Shown piece after piece: positions 8,675 to 16,634 of a stretch of DNA of 64,000 nt. This DNA comes from Aeromicrobium stalagmiti (GTDB lineage: Bacteria > Actinomycetota > Actinomycetes > Propionibacteriales > Nocardioidaceae), in NCBI RefSeq assembly GCF_013283745.1, contig NZ_JABSTZ010000001.1:186001-250000 (forward strand), in the 5' to 3' direction. Below the pieces are notes generated by a model that worked only from the letters and a program-made list of their open reading frames with translations, made no database searches and was not told the origin of the DNA. Position numbers and translations under genes: made by a program. Each line of letters starts with the position of its first letter. The stretch's first letter is position 1.

Positions 8675-9608
8675 GGGGGTCGGTCCAGCCGCCGGCGACG
8701 AGGCCGTCGCGCACCTGGCGCATGAACTGCGCCGGCGCCACCCGCAGCCCCAGGAGCGGGAGGCGCAGGACCGTGTCGGACGCCAGCGACAGCTCGTTCT
8801 GGCGCAGCGCGTCGGACACCACCGCCGGTGCCTCGAGGTGATGGATCCCGTCGACCTCGACCACGAGGCGGTAGGCCAGCCAGTAGACGTCGAGGTAGGC
8901 CGTGCCGCGCGAGGTCCTGCGCACGACCTGGCGGTCCGGAGCAGGCAGCCCGTGCTGGCGGCACAGCCGTGCGAAGTCGAGCTCTCCCATGGCCTGGGCG
9001 CCGTCGAGCAGGTCGATCAGCACGGCCTCGAGGAGCTTCTTGCGAGCGTGCCGTCGCACGGTCAGGAGGGACTCGGCGATGGCCTGGGGCGTGCAGAGCC
9101 CCTGCTGCACGACCATGGCCAGCACGGTCGCTGCCTGCTTCGCGCTGACCGCCCACAGCGCCGCCCGCACGGCGGCGATCGGCACCCGGACACGGGGCAG
9201 GCCGGTGGGCACGACGTCCGCCCGCTGGAGACGTCGCGTCTGACGGACCACGAGACCCGGACGGCGAACAGCCGGAGCACCGCGCGGCACCGAGACACGC
9301 ACGTGGTCGATCGTGAACCCCGTCAGGCCGGCCGCCTGCAGCGCGCTGACGCCATCGATCGCCGCCCTGGGCCCGGCCTCGATGACGCCGTGCCAGCGCA
9401 TCGATGCCGCGGACAGCGGACCCGTGTGCAGGCAGATGGACTGACGCCCGTGGAGGCGCCACCGCTGGGCCCGGAGGTTGGCTGCGATCATCCACCGGGT
9501 GATGCCGAGGCGGTGGAGCTGTCGCCGGGAGACGACTCCCTCCTGCGCTGCTGCGAGCGCGACGAGATCGGGGCGCAGTCGGGGCGGGACGTGGTCGAGG
9601 GCGTGCAT
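8664..9608 (-). CDS. AbiEi-type antitoxin domain fused to a DUF559 (Vsr-like) nuclease-fold domain
   Basis: A 314-aa protein. The N-terminus (about 10-60: LVALAAAQEGVVSRRQLHRL) is the winged-helix domain found in AbiEi-family type IV antitoxins. The C-terminal third carries TAYLDVYWLAYRLVVEVDGI, matching the D...ExD core of DUF559 proteins, which adopt the Vsr/PD-(D/E)XK endonuclease fold. No AbiEii-like toxin gene is adjacent, so this is the orphan architecture common in actinobacteria rather than a toxin-antitoxin pair. A Shine-Dalgarno (GGGAGG) precedes the ATG. The gene is bracketed by two inverted copies of the 48-bp palindrome, one overlapping its stop. Function is unknown; a DNA-processing or defence role is only suggested by the fold. 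Confidence 0.82.
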   Translation of the reverse strand: MHALDHVPPRLRPDLVALAAAQEGVVSRRQLHRLGITRWMIAANLRAQRWRLHGRQSICLHTGPLSAASMRWHGVIEAGPRAAIDGVSALQAAGLTGFTIDHVRVSVPRGAPAVRRPGLVVRQTRRLQRADVVPTGLPRVRVPIAAVRAALWAVSAKQAATVLAMVVQQGLCTPQAIAESLLTVRRHARKKLLEAVLIDLLDGAQAMGELDFARLCRQHGLPAPDRQVVRRTSRGTAYLDVYWLAYRLVVEVDGIHHLEAPAVVSDALRQNELSLASDTVLRLPLLGLRVAPAQFMRQVRDGLVAGGWTDPLAS

Positions 9609-9702
9609 CCGTCGAACCTCCCTCGCCCCGGCAGGCGCACGACACCCCGTCCCGGCGCCCTGTGGACGGGCGAAAGCACCGCGGCCCGCTGTGGACCCCG
9701 CG

Positions 9703-9750
9703 TTGCGTCATGACAACGGTGGCGCCGGCCCCTCAGTTGCTATGACGCAA
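9703..9750 (-). repeat. 48-bp palindromic repeat, copy 2
   Basis: Arms TTGCGTCAT (9703-9711) and ATGACGCAA (9742-9750). Read on the minus strand the interior carries CTGAGGGGCC, so it is inverted relative to copy 1. It begins 24 bp beyond the stop of the gene at 9775-10233 and lies upstream of the AbiEi/DUF559 gene. Confidence 0.85.
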
Positions 9751-9774
9751 GGCGGGGCGGACGAGCGGGGCGGG

Positions 9775-10233
9775 TCAGGAGCGCTTCTTGGCGAGCCGGG
9801 TCGTCGGCGGCGGGTAGTTGCCGTCGGCGAGGCCGGCGAGCCGCTCGAACGGGTTGTAGGACGAGTAGTCACCGGCGACGGCGTAGGAGACGGCGACCGA
9901 CAGGACGTAGATCGGCAGCATGACGACCCCGAGGACGAAGGCGTACTGGGTGCAGTGACGGTCCTCGTGCTGCAGCAGGACGAGCCGCTGCTCGAAGTAG
10001 GCCGGGTCGTGCTTGCTGGTGATGACGCTGCCCACCGTGAAGGCGCTCGCCACCGGGAACCCGTAGCGGTATCCCGTGGCGAGATAGGTGCCCCGACCGC
10101 GTCGGGTGATCGTCGCGCCCCCGATCCGGGCGATCAGCAGGCCCAGCGGCGTCGAGAGGTTGATCCAGTTGAGAGCCGTCCGCAGCCGGGTCCACGGCGT
10201 GTGCGGCAGTGGCGCGGCCCGGTCGGAGCTCAT
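9775..10233 (-). CDS. Membrane protein with an HExxH motif
   Basis: A 152-aa protein of unknown family. It has a weakly hydrophobic N-terminal stretch (STPLGLLIARIGGATI), the segment LLQHEDRHCTQYAFVLG near residue 90 containing His-Glu-Asp-Arg-His (an HExxH zinc-peptidase signature), and one clear membrane helix directly after it (GVVMLPIYVLSVAVSYAVAG). A metal site next to a helix is reminiscent of membrane-linked zinc peptidases, but the third ligand cannot be placed. It starts 17 bp after the otsB stop and may be co-transcribed with the trehalose-phosphatase. A 14-bp unit (TCGGAGCTCATCGG) is repeated at 10223-10250 across its start. Confidence 0.7.
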   Translation of the reverse strand: MSSDRAAPLPHTPWTRLRTALNWINLSTPLGLLIARIGGATITRRGRGTYLATGYRYGFPVASAFTVGSVITSKHDPAYFEQRLVLLQHEDRHCTQYAFVLGVVMLPIYVLSVAVSYAVAGDYSSYNPFERLAGLADGNYPPPTTRLAKKRS

Positions 10234-10264
10234 CGGTCGGAGCTCATCGGCTAGAACTCATCGG
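10223..10264. repeat. 14-bp micro-tandem repeat between otsB and the next gene
   Basis: TCGGAGCTCATCGG occurs twice head to tail (10223-10236, 10237-10250), followed by a degenerate third unit (10251-10264) that contains the otsB stop codon. It looks like replication slippage at the gene junction and changes the spacing of start and stop codons. Confidence 0.7.
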
Positions 10265-11042
10265 CGAGCTCTTCCAACCACCCCGCCACGGCGTCCGGCC
10301 CCTCGAGGACGATGTCGGACCGCGACACGAGGGCGTCCTGCTCGGTCGAGGCCGAGCAGATCAGCAGACCCCCGACACCGCTGGCGCGCAGCTCCTCGAC
10401 CGCGGCGAACGCCGGGAGGTCGCCCAGGTCGTCGCCGGCGAAGACCACCTGCTTCGCCCCGAGCGCGGCGACGAGCCGACGCACGGCGTCACCCTTGTCG
10501 TTGCCCGGTGCCCGCAGCTCGATGACCTGCCGCCCCGGCTCGACCGCGAGCCCCAGCTCGGCAGCCAGGTCGGACAGCGGCGCCCGCAGCGTGTCGAGCA
10601 GCCCGTCGCCCACCCCGCGGGTGTGGATCGCGATGGCGAGGCCCTTGTCCTCGATGCGCACGTCGCCCGCACCCCGCTCGGCGAGCCAGTCGGGCAGCAG
10701 ACCCGCGAGGCGGACGATCGGCTCGGGCCGGTCGGGACGGGTGGTGGTGCCGTCGGCCGCGTCCCAGCGCTCGGCGCCGTACTGGCCGTAGATCACGAGA
10801 CGTTCGAGGCCGGCGCGGCCCTCGAAGCCGCCGAGCTCGAGCGCCTGGGGCACGGGACGACCGGTCACGATCGCCACCTGGCCGAGGACCGCGCCGAGGC
10901 GGGCGAGCGCGTCGACCGAGCGCGGGTGGGCAAAGGCCCGGGTCGGGTCGTCGACGATGTGCGCGAGGGTTCCGTCGAAGTCGAGGGCCAGGAGCGTGTG
11001 TCCCGGGTCGGCGACGATGGCAGAGCGGATGGTCGAGGTCAC
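10251..11042 (-). CDS. otsB: Trehalose-6-phosphate phosphatase
   Basis: A 263-aa HAD-superfamily phosphatase that removes phosphate from trehalose 6-phosphate, the second step of trehalose synthesis. Motif I is LLALDFDGTLAHI with the nucleophile and acid/base Asp at 21 and 23. Motif II is VAIVTGRP, the motif III lysine is in GNDKGDAV, and motif IV is VFAGDDLGD. The partner otsA lies 2 kb away on the opposite strand. The GTG start has AATGAT 6 nt upstream and no ribosome binding site, compatible with a leaderless mRNA. Confidence 0.95.
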   Translation of the reverse strand: MTSTIRSAIVADPGHTLLALDFDGTLAHIVDDPTRAFAHPRSVDALARLGAVLGQVAIVTGRPVPQALELGGFEGRAGLERLVIYGQYGAERWDAADGTTTRPDRPEPIVRLAGLLPDWLAERGAGDVRIEDKGLAIAIHTRGVGDGLLDTLRAPLSDLAAELGLAVEPGRQVIELRAPGNDKGDAVRRLVAALGAKQVVFAGDDLGDLPAFAAVEELRASGVGGLLICSASTEQDALVSRSDIVLEGPDAVAGWLEELADEF

Positions 11043-11049
11043 GACCCCA

Positions 11050-11595
11050 TCATTGCGGCCCGGACAGGATGATGGTCAGCCGGTCCATCCTCATGGGCGC
11101 CACGCTCGGCCTGATGCGGGTGATCCCGACGTCCTGGCCGAGCAGCTCGGCCTGTGCCTGCAGGCCGGGCGGGTAGTAGACGGTGTTGCTGCCGATGGAG
11201 CCGGTCCAGTTGCCGATGCCACCGAGCGGCCAGCCGGCCTGGCTCACCTTGCCCGAGAACACCCGGGCCGCCCCGGCGATGCCGGAGTTGTTGAGCACCG
11301 ACACCGTCGCGTCGCGCGCCGTCGCGGGCTCGTCGGTCGGCTCTGCGGTGGGTTCTTCGGTCGGCTCCTCGGTGGGCTCTTGCGTCGGCTCCGGTGTCGA
11401 CTCGGTCGCATCGGGCGAGACCGAGATCGACGGCGTCGGGGTCGTCGGGGAGGCAACCGGGGCGTCGTCGTCACCGACGAGCAGGAGACCCAGCCACCCG
11501 GCGCCACCGATGCAGAGCATGACGGTCAGGAGGATGAACCATCCCGACGGCACGTACGCCTTGCGAGTCGGGACGTTCTTGCGGTGCGCCACCAT
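11050..11595 (-). CDS. LytR C-terminal domain membrane-anchored protein
   Basis: A 181-aa protein with a short cytoplasmic Lys/Arg-rich N-terminus, one membrane helix (about 19-41, SGWFILLTVMLCIGGAGWLG), an extracytoplasmic linker of Pro-Thr-Glu repeats (EPTEEPTEEPTAEPTDEP), and a LytR-C domain (DATVSVLNNSGIAGAARVF onward). In LCP proteins this domain accompanies the cell-wall polymer ligase; here it stands alone with an anchor. It starts 6 bp after the DUF3263 gene stop, so the two form a small operon typical of actinobacteria. Confidence 0.88.
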   Translation of the reverse strand: MVAHRKNVPTRKAYVPSGWFILLTVMLCIGGAGWLGLLLVGDDDAPVASPTTPTPSISVSPDATESTPEPTQEPTEEPTEEPTAEPTDEPATARDATVSVLNNSGIAGAARVFSGKVSQAGWPLGGIGNWTGSIGSNTVYYPPGLQAQAELLGQDVGITRIRPSVAPMRMDRLTIILSGPQ

Positions 11596-11601
11596 GGCGC
11601 G

Positions 11602-11898
11602 TCAGAGGTCGATGCCGAGGCGCCTGGCCGAGCGGCTGCGCTGACGCTGCGCGCGGAGACGGCGCAGACGCTTGACCAGCAACGGGTCGAACGCCAGGGC
11701 GTCCTCGCGGTCGATCAGCGCGTTGAGGACCTGGTAGTAGCGCGTGGCCGACATGTCGAACTTGTCGCGGATCGCCTGCTCCTTGGCCCCGGCGTACTGC
11801 CACCAGAGTCGCTCGAGCGCCAGGATCTCCCGGTCACGCTCCGACAACGACTCGACGGCAGCCGAGCCTGCGGGGTTCGACTTCTCCACGGCGCTCAT
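11602..11898 (-). CDS. DUF3263 helix-turn-helix protein
   Basis: About 98 aa. The core LSERDREILALERLWWQYAGA followed by KEQAIRDKFDMSATRYYQVL is the DUF3263 domain, a small winged or simple HTH typical of actinobacteria, ending in a strongly basic tail. I take the fourth Met (ATG at 11898) as the start. A TAGGAT -10 box (11911-11906) lies 7 nt upstream of it, whereas the first ATG at 11907 would overlap the box. It is probably a DNA-binding regulator. A 20-bp palindrome (11918-11937) sits directly upstream in the divergent promoter region and could be its own operator. Confidence 0.85.
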   Translation of the reverse strand: MSAVEKSNPAGSAAVESLSERDREILALERLWWQYAGAKEQAIRDKFDMSATRYYQVLNALIDREDALAFDPLLVKRLRRLRAQRQRSRSARRLGIDL

Positions 11899-11917
11899 GC
11901 CTTGCATCCTAGGCCAT

Positions 11918-11937
11918 GAATAACACGTGTGTCATTC
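11918..11937. promoter_or_regulatory. 20-bp palindrome in a divergent promoter
   Basis: Arms GAATAACAC and GTGTCATTC (8 of 9 complementary) around a GT centre lie between the DUF3263 gene and the Gfo/Idh/MocA gene, about 7 bp upstream of the DUF3263 -10 box. The symmetry and place suggest an operator. The cognate regulator is unknown; the DUF3263 HTH protein is a candidate. Confidence 0.5.
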
Positions 11938-11964
11938 GCTTGCCCCAATGGCAAGGTGTGTCCC

Positions 11965-12942
11965 ATGACCTCCATCGACCCGATCCGCTGGGGAATCCTG
12001 GCCACCGGCGGCATCGCCGCGAAGTTCGCCACCGATCTCGCCCTCCTCGACGACAACGTGCTCGCCGCCGTCGGCTCGCGCCGACCCGAGGCGGCGCAGG
12101 AGTTCGCCGGCCGTTTCGGGGGGTCCCGCGCCCACGGGACCTACGAGGAGCTCGCTGCCGACCCCGACGTCGACGTCATCTATGTCGCGACCCCGCACGG
12201 CCGCCACGTGGAGGACGTCATGCTGTGCCTCGAGGCCGGCAAGCACGTGCTGTGCGAGAAGGCGCTGACGATGAACGCGACCGACTCCGCGGCGCTCGTC
12301 GCCGAGGCGCGCGAGCGCGGCCTCTTCCTCGCCGAGGCGATGTGGATGCGCACCAACCCCAACGTCCGCCGGGTGCACGAGATCGCCACGAGCGGCGCGA
12401 TCGGCGAGATCCGCCAGGTGCGCGCCGAGCTGAGCCACGTCAGCCGCGCCGACAGCGTGCGGCTCTGGGACCCGGCGCTCGGCGCGAGCGCCCTGCTCGA
12501 CGTCGGCATCTATCCGCTGACCTTCGCCCACCTCGTGCTCGGTGAGCCCGTTGACATCGCGGCGTCCGGCACCCTGACCGACCAGGGCATCGACGACAAC
12601 GCCGGCGCCGTCCTCACCTATGCGTCAGGGGCGGTCGCGAGCATCGCCTGGAGCCAGGTCAGCGCCGGCGACAGCAGCGCGGTGGTCGCCGGCACGACGG
12701 GACGCATCGAGGTGCCGGCACGGTTCCACGAGGCGACCTCGCTGCGACACGGGGACGGCGACGACCTGACCACGATCAGCGAGCCCGTCATCGGGCGCGG
12801 CTACGCCCACGAGATCCAGGAGGTCGCCGCCTGTCTGCGGGCCGGCGCGACCGAGTCGGCGCTCCTGCCCCTCGACGAGACGGTCTCGATCCAGCGCCAG
12901 ATGGACGAGATCCTGTCGCTGCTCGGCGTCGCTGCGCGGTGA
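11965..12942 (+). CDS. Gfo/Idh/MocA-family NAD(P)-dependent oxidoreductase
   Basis: A 325-aa sugar or inositol dehydrogenase-like enzyme. The Rossmann fold is seen at WGILATGGIAAKFATDLAL, the CEKALTMNA segment carries the conserved EKP-type lysine (here EKA), and a C-terminal alpha/beta substrate domain follows. The ATG at 11965 is preferred to the upstream in-frame ATG at 11929, which lies inside the palindromic promoter region. It precedes otsA by 29 bp, but otsA has its own -10 box. The substrate cannot be told from sequence. The closest functional types are dihydrodiol or scyllo-inositol dehydrogenases. Confidence 0.88.
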   Translation: MTSIDPIRWGILATGGIAAKFATDLALLDDNVLAAVGSRRPEAAQEFAGRFGGSRAHGTYEELAADPDVDVIYVATPHGRHVEDVMLCLEAGKHVLCEKALTMNATDSAALVAEARERGLFLAEAMWMRTNPNVRRVHEIATSGAIGEIRQVRAELSHVSRADSVRLWDPALGASALLDVGIYPLTFAHLVLGEPVDIAASGTLTDQGIDDNAGAVLTYASGAVASIAWSQVSAGDSSAVVAGTTGRIEVPARFHEATSLRHGDGDDLTTISEPVIGRGYAHEIQEVAACLRAGATESALLPLDETVSIQRQMDEILSLLGVAAR

Positions 12943-12971
12943 GGGTCATGGTTCAGCGCTAGGGTGACGAC

Positions 12972-14399
12972 ATGGCCACCGGCTCAGCAGACTTCGTGGT
13001 GATCGCCAACCGCCTGCCCGTGGACCGCATCACCGCCCCCGACGGCGAGACCCTGTGGCGCACGTCGCCCGGTGGCCTCGTCACCGCGCTCGAGCCGGTC
13101 ATGAAGCGCAACGGCGGGGCGTGGATCGGCTGGCACGGCGCGGCCGACGAGAAGGTCAAGCCGTTCGACCACAACGGCATGCACCTGGTGCCCGTCCCCC
13201 TCAGCGAGGACGAGGTCGAGGAGTACTACGAGGGCTTCTCCAACGCGACGCTGTGGCCGCTCTACCACGACGTCGTCGCCCCACCGGAGTTCCACCGCGA
13301 GTGGTGGGACTCCTACGTCCGGGTCAACCGCCGCTTCGCCGAGAAGGCCGCCAAGGTCGCCCGCGAGGGGGCCGTCGTCTGGGTGCAGGACTACCAGCTC
13401 CAGCTCGTCCCGACGATGCTGCGCGAGCTGCGACCCGACCTTCGCATCGGCTTCTTCCTGCACATCCCGTTCCCTCCCACCGAGCTGTTCCAGCAGCTGC
13501 CGTGGCGTCGCGAGATCCTCGAGGGCCTGCTCGGCGCCGACCTGGTCGGCTTCCAGATGCCCGGCGCGGCGCAGAACTTCGTCCGCCTGGTGCGCCAGCG
13601 CGTCGGCCACAAGACGCACCGCGACATGATCTATCTGCCCGACGGCCGCACGGTGCTCGCCAAGGCCTACCCGATCTCGATCGACGCCGCAGGCTTCGAG
13701 GAGCTCGCCCGCACCCCCGAGGTCATCGCCCGCGCCGCCGAGATCCGCGAGAGCCTCGGCAACCCCAAGACGATCCTGCTCGGCATCGACCGCCTCGACT
13801 ACACCAAGGGGCTGCGCCAGCGGCTCCGCGCGTTCGGCGAGCTCATCGCCGACGGGTCCCTGCACGTCGACGACGCGGTGTTCGTCCAGGTCGCGACCCC
13901 GTCGCGCGAACGCGTGCAGCAGTACAAGCTGCTGCGCGACGACATCAACCGCCTCGTCGGTCGCATCAACGGCGACGTCGGCCGCATCGGCCAGCAGCCG
14001 GTCACCTACCTGCACGCCTCCTACCCGCGGGTCGAGATGGCCGCGCTCTACCGCGCCGCCGACGTCATGGTCGTCACCCCGCTGCGCGACGGCATGAACC
14101 TCGTTGCCAAGGAGTACGTCGCGTGCCGCTACGACGAGCGTGGCGCGCTGGTGCTGAGCGAGTTCGCCGGCGCCGCCTCCGAGCTCAAGTCGGCCTACCA
14201 GGTCAACCCGCACGACATCAACGGCATGAAGAGCATGATGCTCGCCGCGATCAACGCCAGCCCGCGCGAGAACGGTCGCCGCATGAAGGCGATGCGCAAG
14301 CAGGTCATGGAGAACGACATCGAGCTGTGGGCCAACAACTTCCTCGAGGAGCTCACGTCCTCACGCGACCCGCACGTGAAGAACCCCCGACCGGTCTGA
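12972..14399 (+). CDS. otsA: Trehalose-6-phosphate synthase
   Basis: A 475-aa GT20 glycosyltransferase that joins UDP- or GDP-glucose to glucose 6-phosphate. Visible signatures are VVIANRLPVDR at the N-terminus, the GWHG loop, VWVQDYQLQLVP, FFLHIPFPPTE, and the C-terminal donor-binding run RDGMNLVAKEYVACR. A TAGGGT box (12960-12965) ends 6 nt before the ATG without a Shine-Dalgarno, so it is probably leaderless. Together with otsB it provides the OtsAB route to trehalose, used as a compatible solute and as a precursor in actinobacterial envelopes. Confidence 0.97.
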   Translation: MATGSADFVVIANRLPVDRITAPDGETLWRTSPGGLVTALEPVMKRNGGAWIGWHGAADEKVKPFDHNGMHLVPVPLSEDEVEEYYEGFSNATLWPLYHDVVAPPEFHREWWDSYVRVNRRFAEKAAKVAREGAVVWVQDYQLQLVPTMLRELRPDLRIGFFLHIPFPPTELFQQLPWRREILEGLLGADLVGFQMPGAAQNFVRLVRQRVGHKTHRDMIYLPDGRTVLAKAYPISIDAAGFEELARTPEVIARAAEIRESLGNPKTILLGIDRLDYTKGLRQRLRAFGELIADGSLHVDDAVFVQVATPSRERVQQYKLLRDDINRLVGRINGDVGRIGQQPVTYLHASYPRVEMAALYRAADVMVVTPLRDGMNLVAKEYVACRYDERGALVLSEFAGAASELKSAYQVNPHDINGMKSMMLAAINASPRENGRRMKAMRKQVMENDIELWANNFLEELTSSRDPHVKNPRPV

Positions 14400-14430
14400 C
14401 CGTGCGACTCCCTCGAGGACCACGCCCCTG

Positions 14431-14922
14431 ATGACCGCCGAGGAGATCGACGCGTTCTGGTCGGTCGCGCGCAACCAGACACGCACCAACCCGGTGCCCG
14501 GCTACCTGGGCACCTATTCCGGCGAGGCGCTCGCACCCCCGGCCTGGGCGTTCGGGGCGACGCCCGAGCAGGCCGACGAGCTGATCGGCCTCGTGCTCGA
14601 CGGCACCAAGACGGCGACGGCCAGCGCGCAGTGGGACTACGACCACGAGAGCGAGTCGATCCCCCGCGTCGGCGACCTCGCGATCGTGCTCGACGGGTCC
14701 GAGCACCCGCGGGCCCTGATCGAGGTGACCCACGTCGACGTGGTCCCGTTCGACGACGTCGACGAGCAGCACGCCCACCTCGAGGGCGAGGGCGACCGGT
14801 CGCTCGGTCACTGGCGCACCGTGCACGAGCGGTTCTTCACCGACCACGCTGCCCACGCCCGTGGCTTCTCCCCCACCATGCCGGTCGTGCTCGAGCAGTT
14901 CAGGGTGCTCTACCCGCGCTGA
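14431..14922 (+). CDS. ASCH domain protein
   Basis: A 163-aa protein with the ASCH (PUA-like) fold. The typical segments are FGATPEQADELIGLVLDGTKTATASAQWDY (given here only as landmark: the GTKTATAS loop), VGDLAIVLDG, and the late GFSPTMPVVLEQFRVLYPR end. ASCH proteins bind RNA or nucleobases, and some hydrolyse N4-acylcytidines. It follows otsA by 31 bp and converges on the ABC-F gene with only 14 bp between stops. Function in this organism is unknown. Confidence 0.85.
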   Translation: MTAEEIDAFWSVARNQTRTNPVPGYLGTYSGEALAPPAWAFGATPEQADELIGLVLDGTKTATASAQWDYDHESESIPRVGDLAIVLDGSEHPRALIEVTHVDVVPFDDVDEQHAHLEGEGDRSLGHWRTVHERFFTDHAAHARGFSPTMPVVLEQFRVLYPR

Positions 14923-14936
14923 CCGGCTGCCGCCGA

Positions 14937-16574
14937 TCAGCTCGTCGTGACGCGCCCCGCCTCGACGTCCCACCGCTGGTCGAGGCTGACGTTGTCGAGC
15001 AGCCGGCGGTCGTGCGAGACCAGCAGCAGGGCGCCCTCGTACGCCTCCAGCGCCTGCTCGAGCTGCTCGATCGCGGGCAGGTCGAGGTGGTTGGTGGGCT
15101 CGTCGAGCACCAGCACGTTGACGGCGCGCGCCTGGAGCAGCGCCATCGCCGCGCGCGTCCGCTCCCCCGGCGAGAGTCGACCGACGAGGCTGCCGACCTG
15201 GTCGGCCTTGAGCCCGAACTTCGCCAGCAGGGTGCGCCCGTCGGCCGGCGAAAGATCGGGCACCGCGGCCTCGAACGAGTCGCCCAGGGTCGCGTCGTCC
15301 GGCAGCACCGCCCTGGCCTGGTCGATCCGACCGACGGCGAGCGACGCCCCGAGCGAGGCCCGGCCGCTGTCGGGCGGGGCCTCGCCGAGGAGCAGCTGGA
15401 GCAGGGTCGTCTTGCCCGCACCGTTGGGCCCCGTGATGCCGATCCGGTCCCCGGCGCTGACCTGCACCGACACCGGTCCGAGGACGAAGTCGCCGCGCCG
15501 GACGGTCGCGGCGTCGAGCGTCGCCACGACGCTGCTCGACCGTGGCGCGGCGGCGATGTCGAAGCGCAGCTCCCACTCCTTGCGCGGCTCCTCGACCTCG
15601 TCGAGGCGGGCGATCCGCGACTCCATCTGCCGGACCTTCTGCGCCTGCTTCTCCGACGACTCGCTCTGGGCCCGACGGCGGATCTTGTCGTTGTCAGGGC
15701 TCTTCTTCATGGCGTTGCGGACGCCCTGCGAGCTCCACTCGCGCTGGGTCCGCGCCCGTGAGACCAGGTCGGCCTTGGTGTCGGCGAACTGCTCGTACGC
15801 CTCGCGGGCGTGGCGCCGCAGGACCGCGCGCTCCTCGAGGAACGCGTCGTAGCCACCGTCGTAGACCCGCACCTGCTGCTGCGCGAGGTCGAGCTCGACG
15901 ACCCGGTTGACGCAGCGGGCGAGGAACTCCCGGTCGTGCGAGACCAGCACGATCCCGGCGCGCATGCCGGTGACCATCCGCTCGAGCCGTTCGAGCCCGT
16001 CGAGGTCGAGGTCGTTGGTCGGCTCGTCGAGCAGGACGACGTCGAACCGGCTGAGCAGCAGGGCTGCGAGCCCGACCCGGGCCGCCTGCCCGCCCGAGAG
16101 CGACGTCATCAGGGCGTCCCCTCCCACGCCGAGACGCAGGTCGCCGAGGACGGCGGGGATGCGGTCGTCGAGGTCAGGCGCACCGGACGCGAGCCAGCGG
16201 TCGAGCGCGACGGCATAGGCGTCGTCGGCCGCGGCGTCGCCCGAGCCGAGAGCCGCGGCAGTCGACTCCATGGCCTCGGTCGCCGCGGCTGCTCCGGTGC
16301 GACGAGCCAGATGTCCGGACACCGTCTCGCCCTCACGGCGCTCGTGCTCCTGCGGCAGCCAGCCGACGAAGGCGTCGGCGGGAGCCGCCGAGACGGTGCC
16401 GGCCAGCGGCGTCATGTCACCGGCGAGGATGCGCAGCAACGTCGACTTGCCTGCGCCGTTGGCCCCCACGACGCCCACGACGTCGCCGGGCGCGACGGTC
16501 AGGTCGAGCCCCTCGAACAGGGTGCGGTGCGCATGACCGCCGGACAGGGCCTTGGCGACGAGGGTGGCACTCAC
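14937..16574 (-). CDS. ABC-F family ribosome-associated ATPase
   Basis: A 545-aa soluble protein with two ABC ATPase domains and no membrane helices. Walker A motifs are GANGAGKSTLLRIL (near residue 36) and GPNGAGKTTLLQLL (near 380). ABC signatures are LSGGQAARVGLA and LSPGERTRAAMA. A charged linker of about 80 residues between the domains forms the ribosome-contacting region of ABC-F proteins. Members protect ribosomes from antibiotics or relieve stalling. The subtype cannot be fixed by eye. The GTG start lies 6 nt after a TAGGAT box (16586-16581), so the transcript is probably leaderless. Confidence 0.92.
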   Translation of the reverse strand: MSATLVAKALSGGHAHRTLFEGLDLTVAPGDVVGVVGANGAGKSTLLRILAGDMTPLAGTVSAAPADAFVGWLPQEHERREGETVSGHLARRTGAAAATEAMESTAAALGSGDAAADDAYAVALDRWLASGAPDLDDRIPAVLGDLRLGVGGDALMTSLSGGQAARVGLAALLLSRFDVVLLDEPTNDLDLDGLERLERMVTGMRAGIVLVSHDREFLARCVNRVVELDLAQQQVRVYDGGYDAFLEERAVLRRHAREAYEQFADTKADLVSRARTQREWSSQGVRNAMKKSPDNDKIRRRAQSESSEKQAQKVRQMESRIARLDEVEEPRKEWELRFDIAAAPRSSSVVATLDAATVRRGDFVLGPVSVQVSAGDRIGITGPNGAGKTTLLQLLLGEAPPDSGRASLGASLAVGRIDQARAVLPDDATLGDSFEAAVPDLSPADGRTLLAKFGLKADQVGSLVGRLSPGERTRAAMALLQARAVNVLVLDEPTNHLDLPAIEQLEQALEAYEGALLLVSHDRRLLDNVSLDQRWDVEAGRVTTS

Positions 16575-16634
16575 GTCGCGATCCTAGGCGGGGAGCACGC
16601 AAGGCCCGCACACCGCGCTCGATAGGTTGGACGC

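Noticed and set aside
8664..9608. AbiE type IV toxin-antitoxin system
   Set aside because: Only the AbiEi-type antitoxin domain is present, fused to DUF559. No AbiEii nucleotidyltransferase lies next to it.
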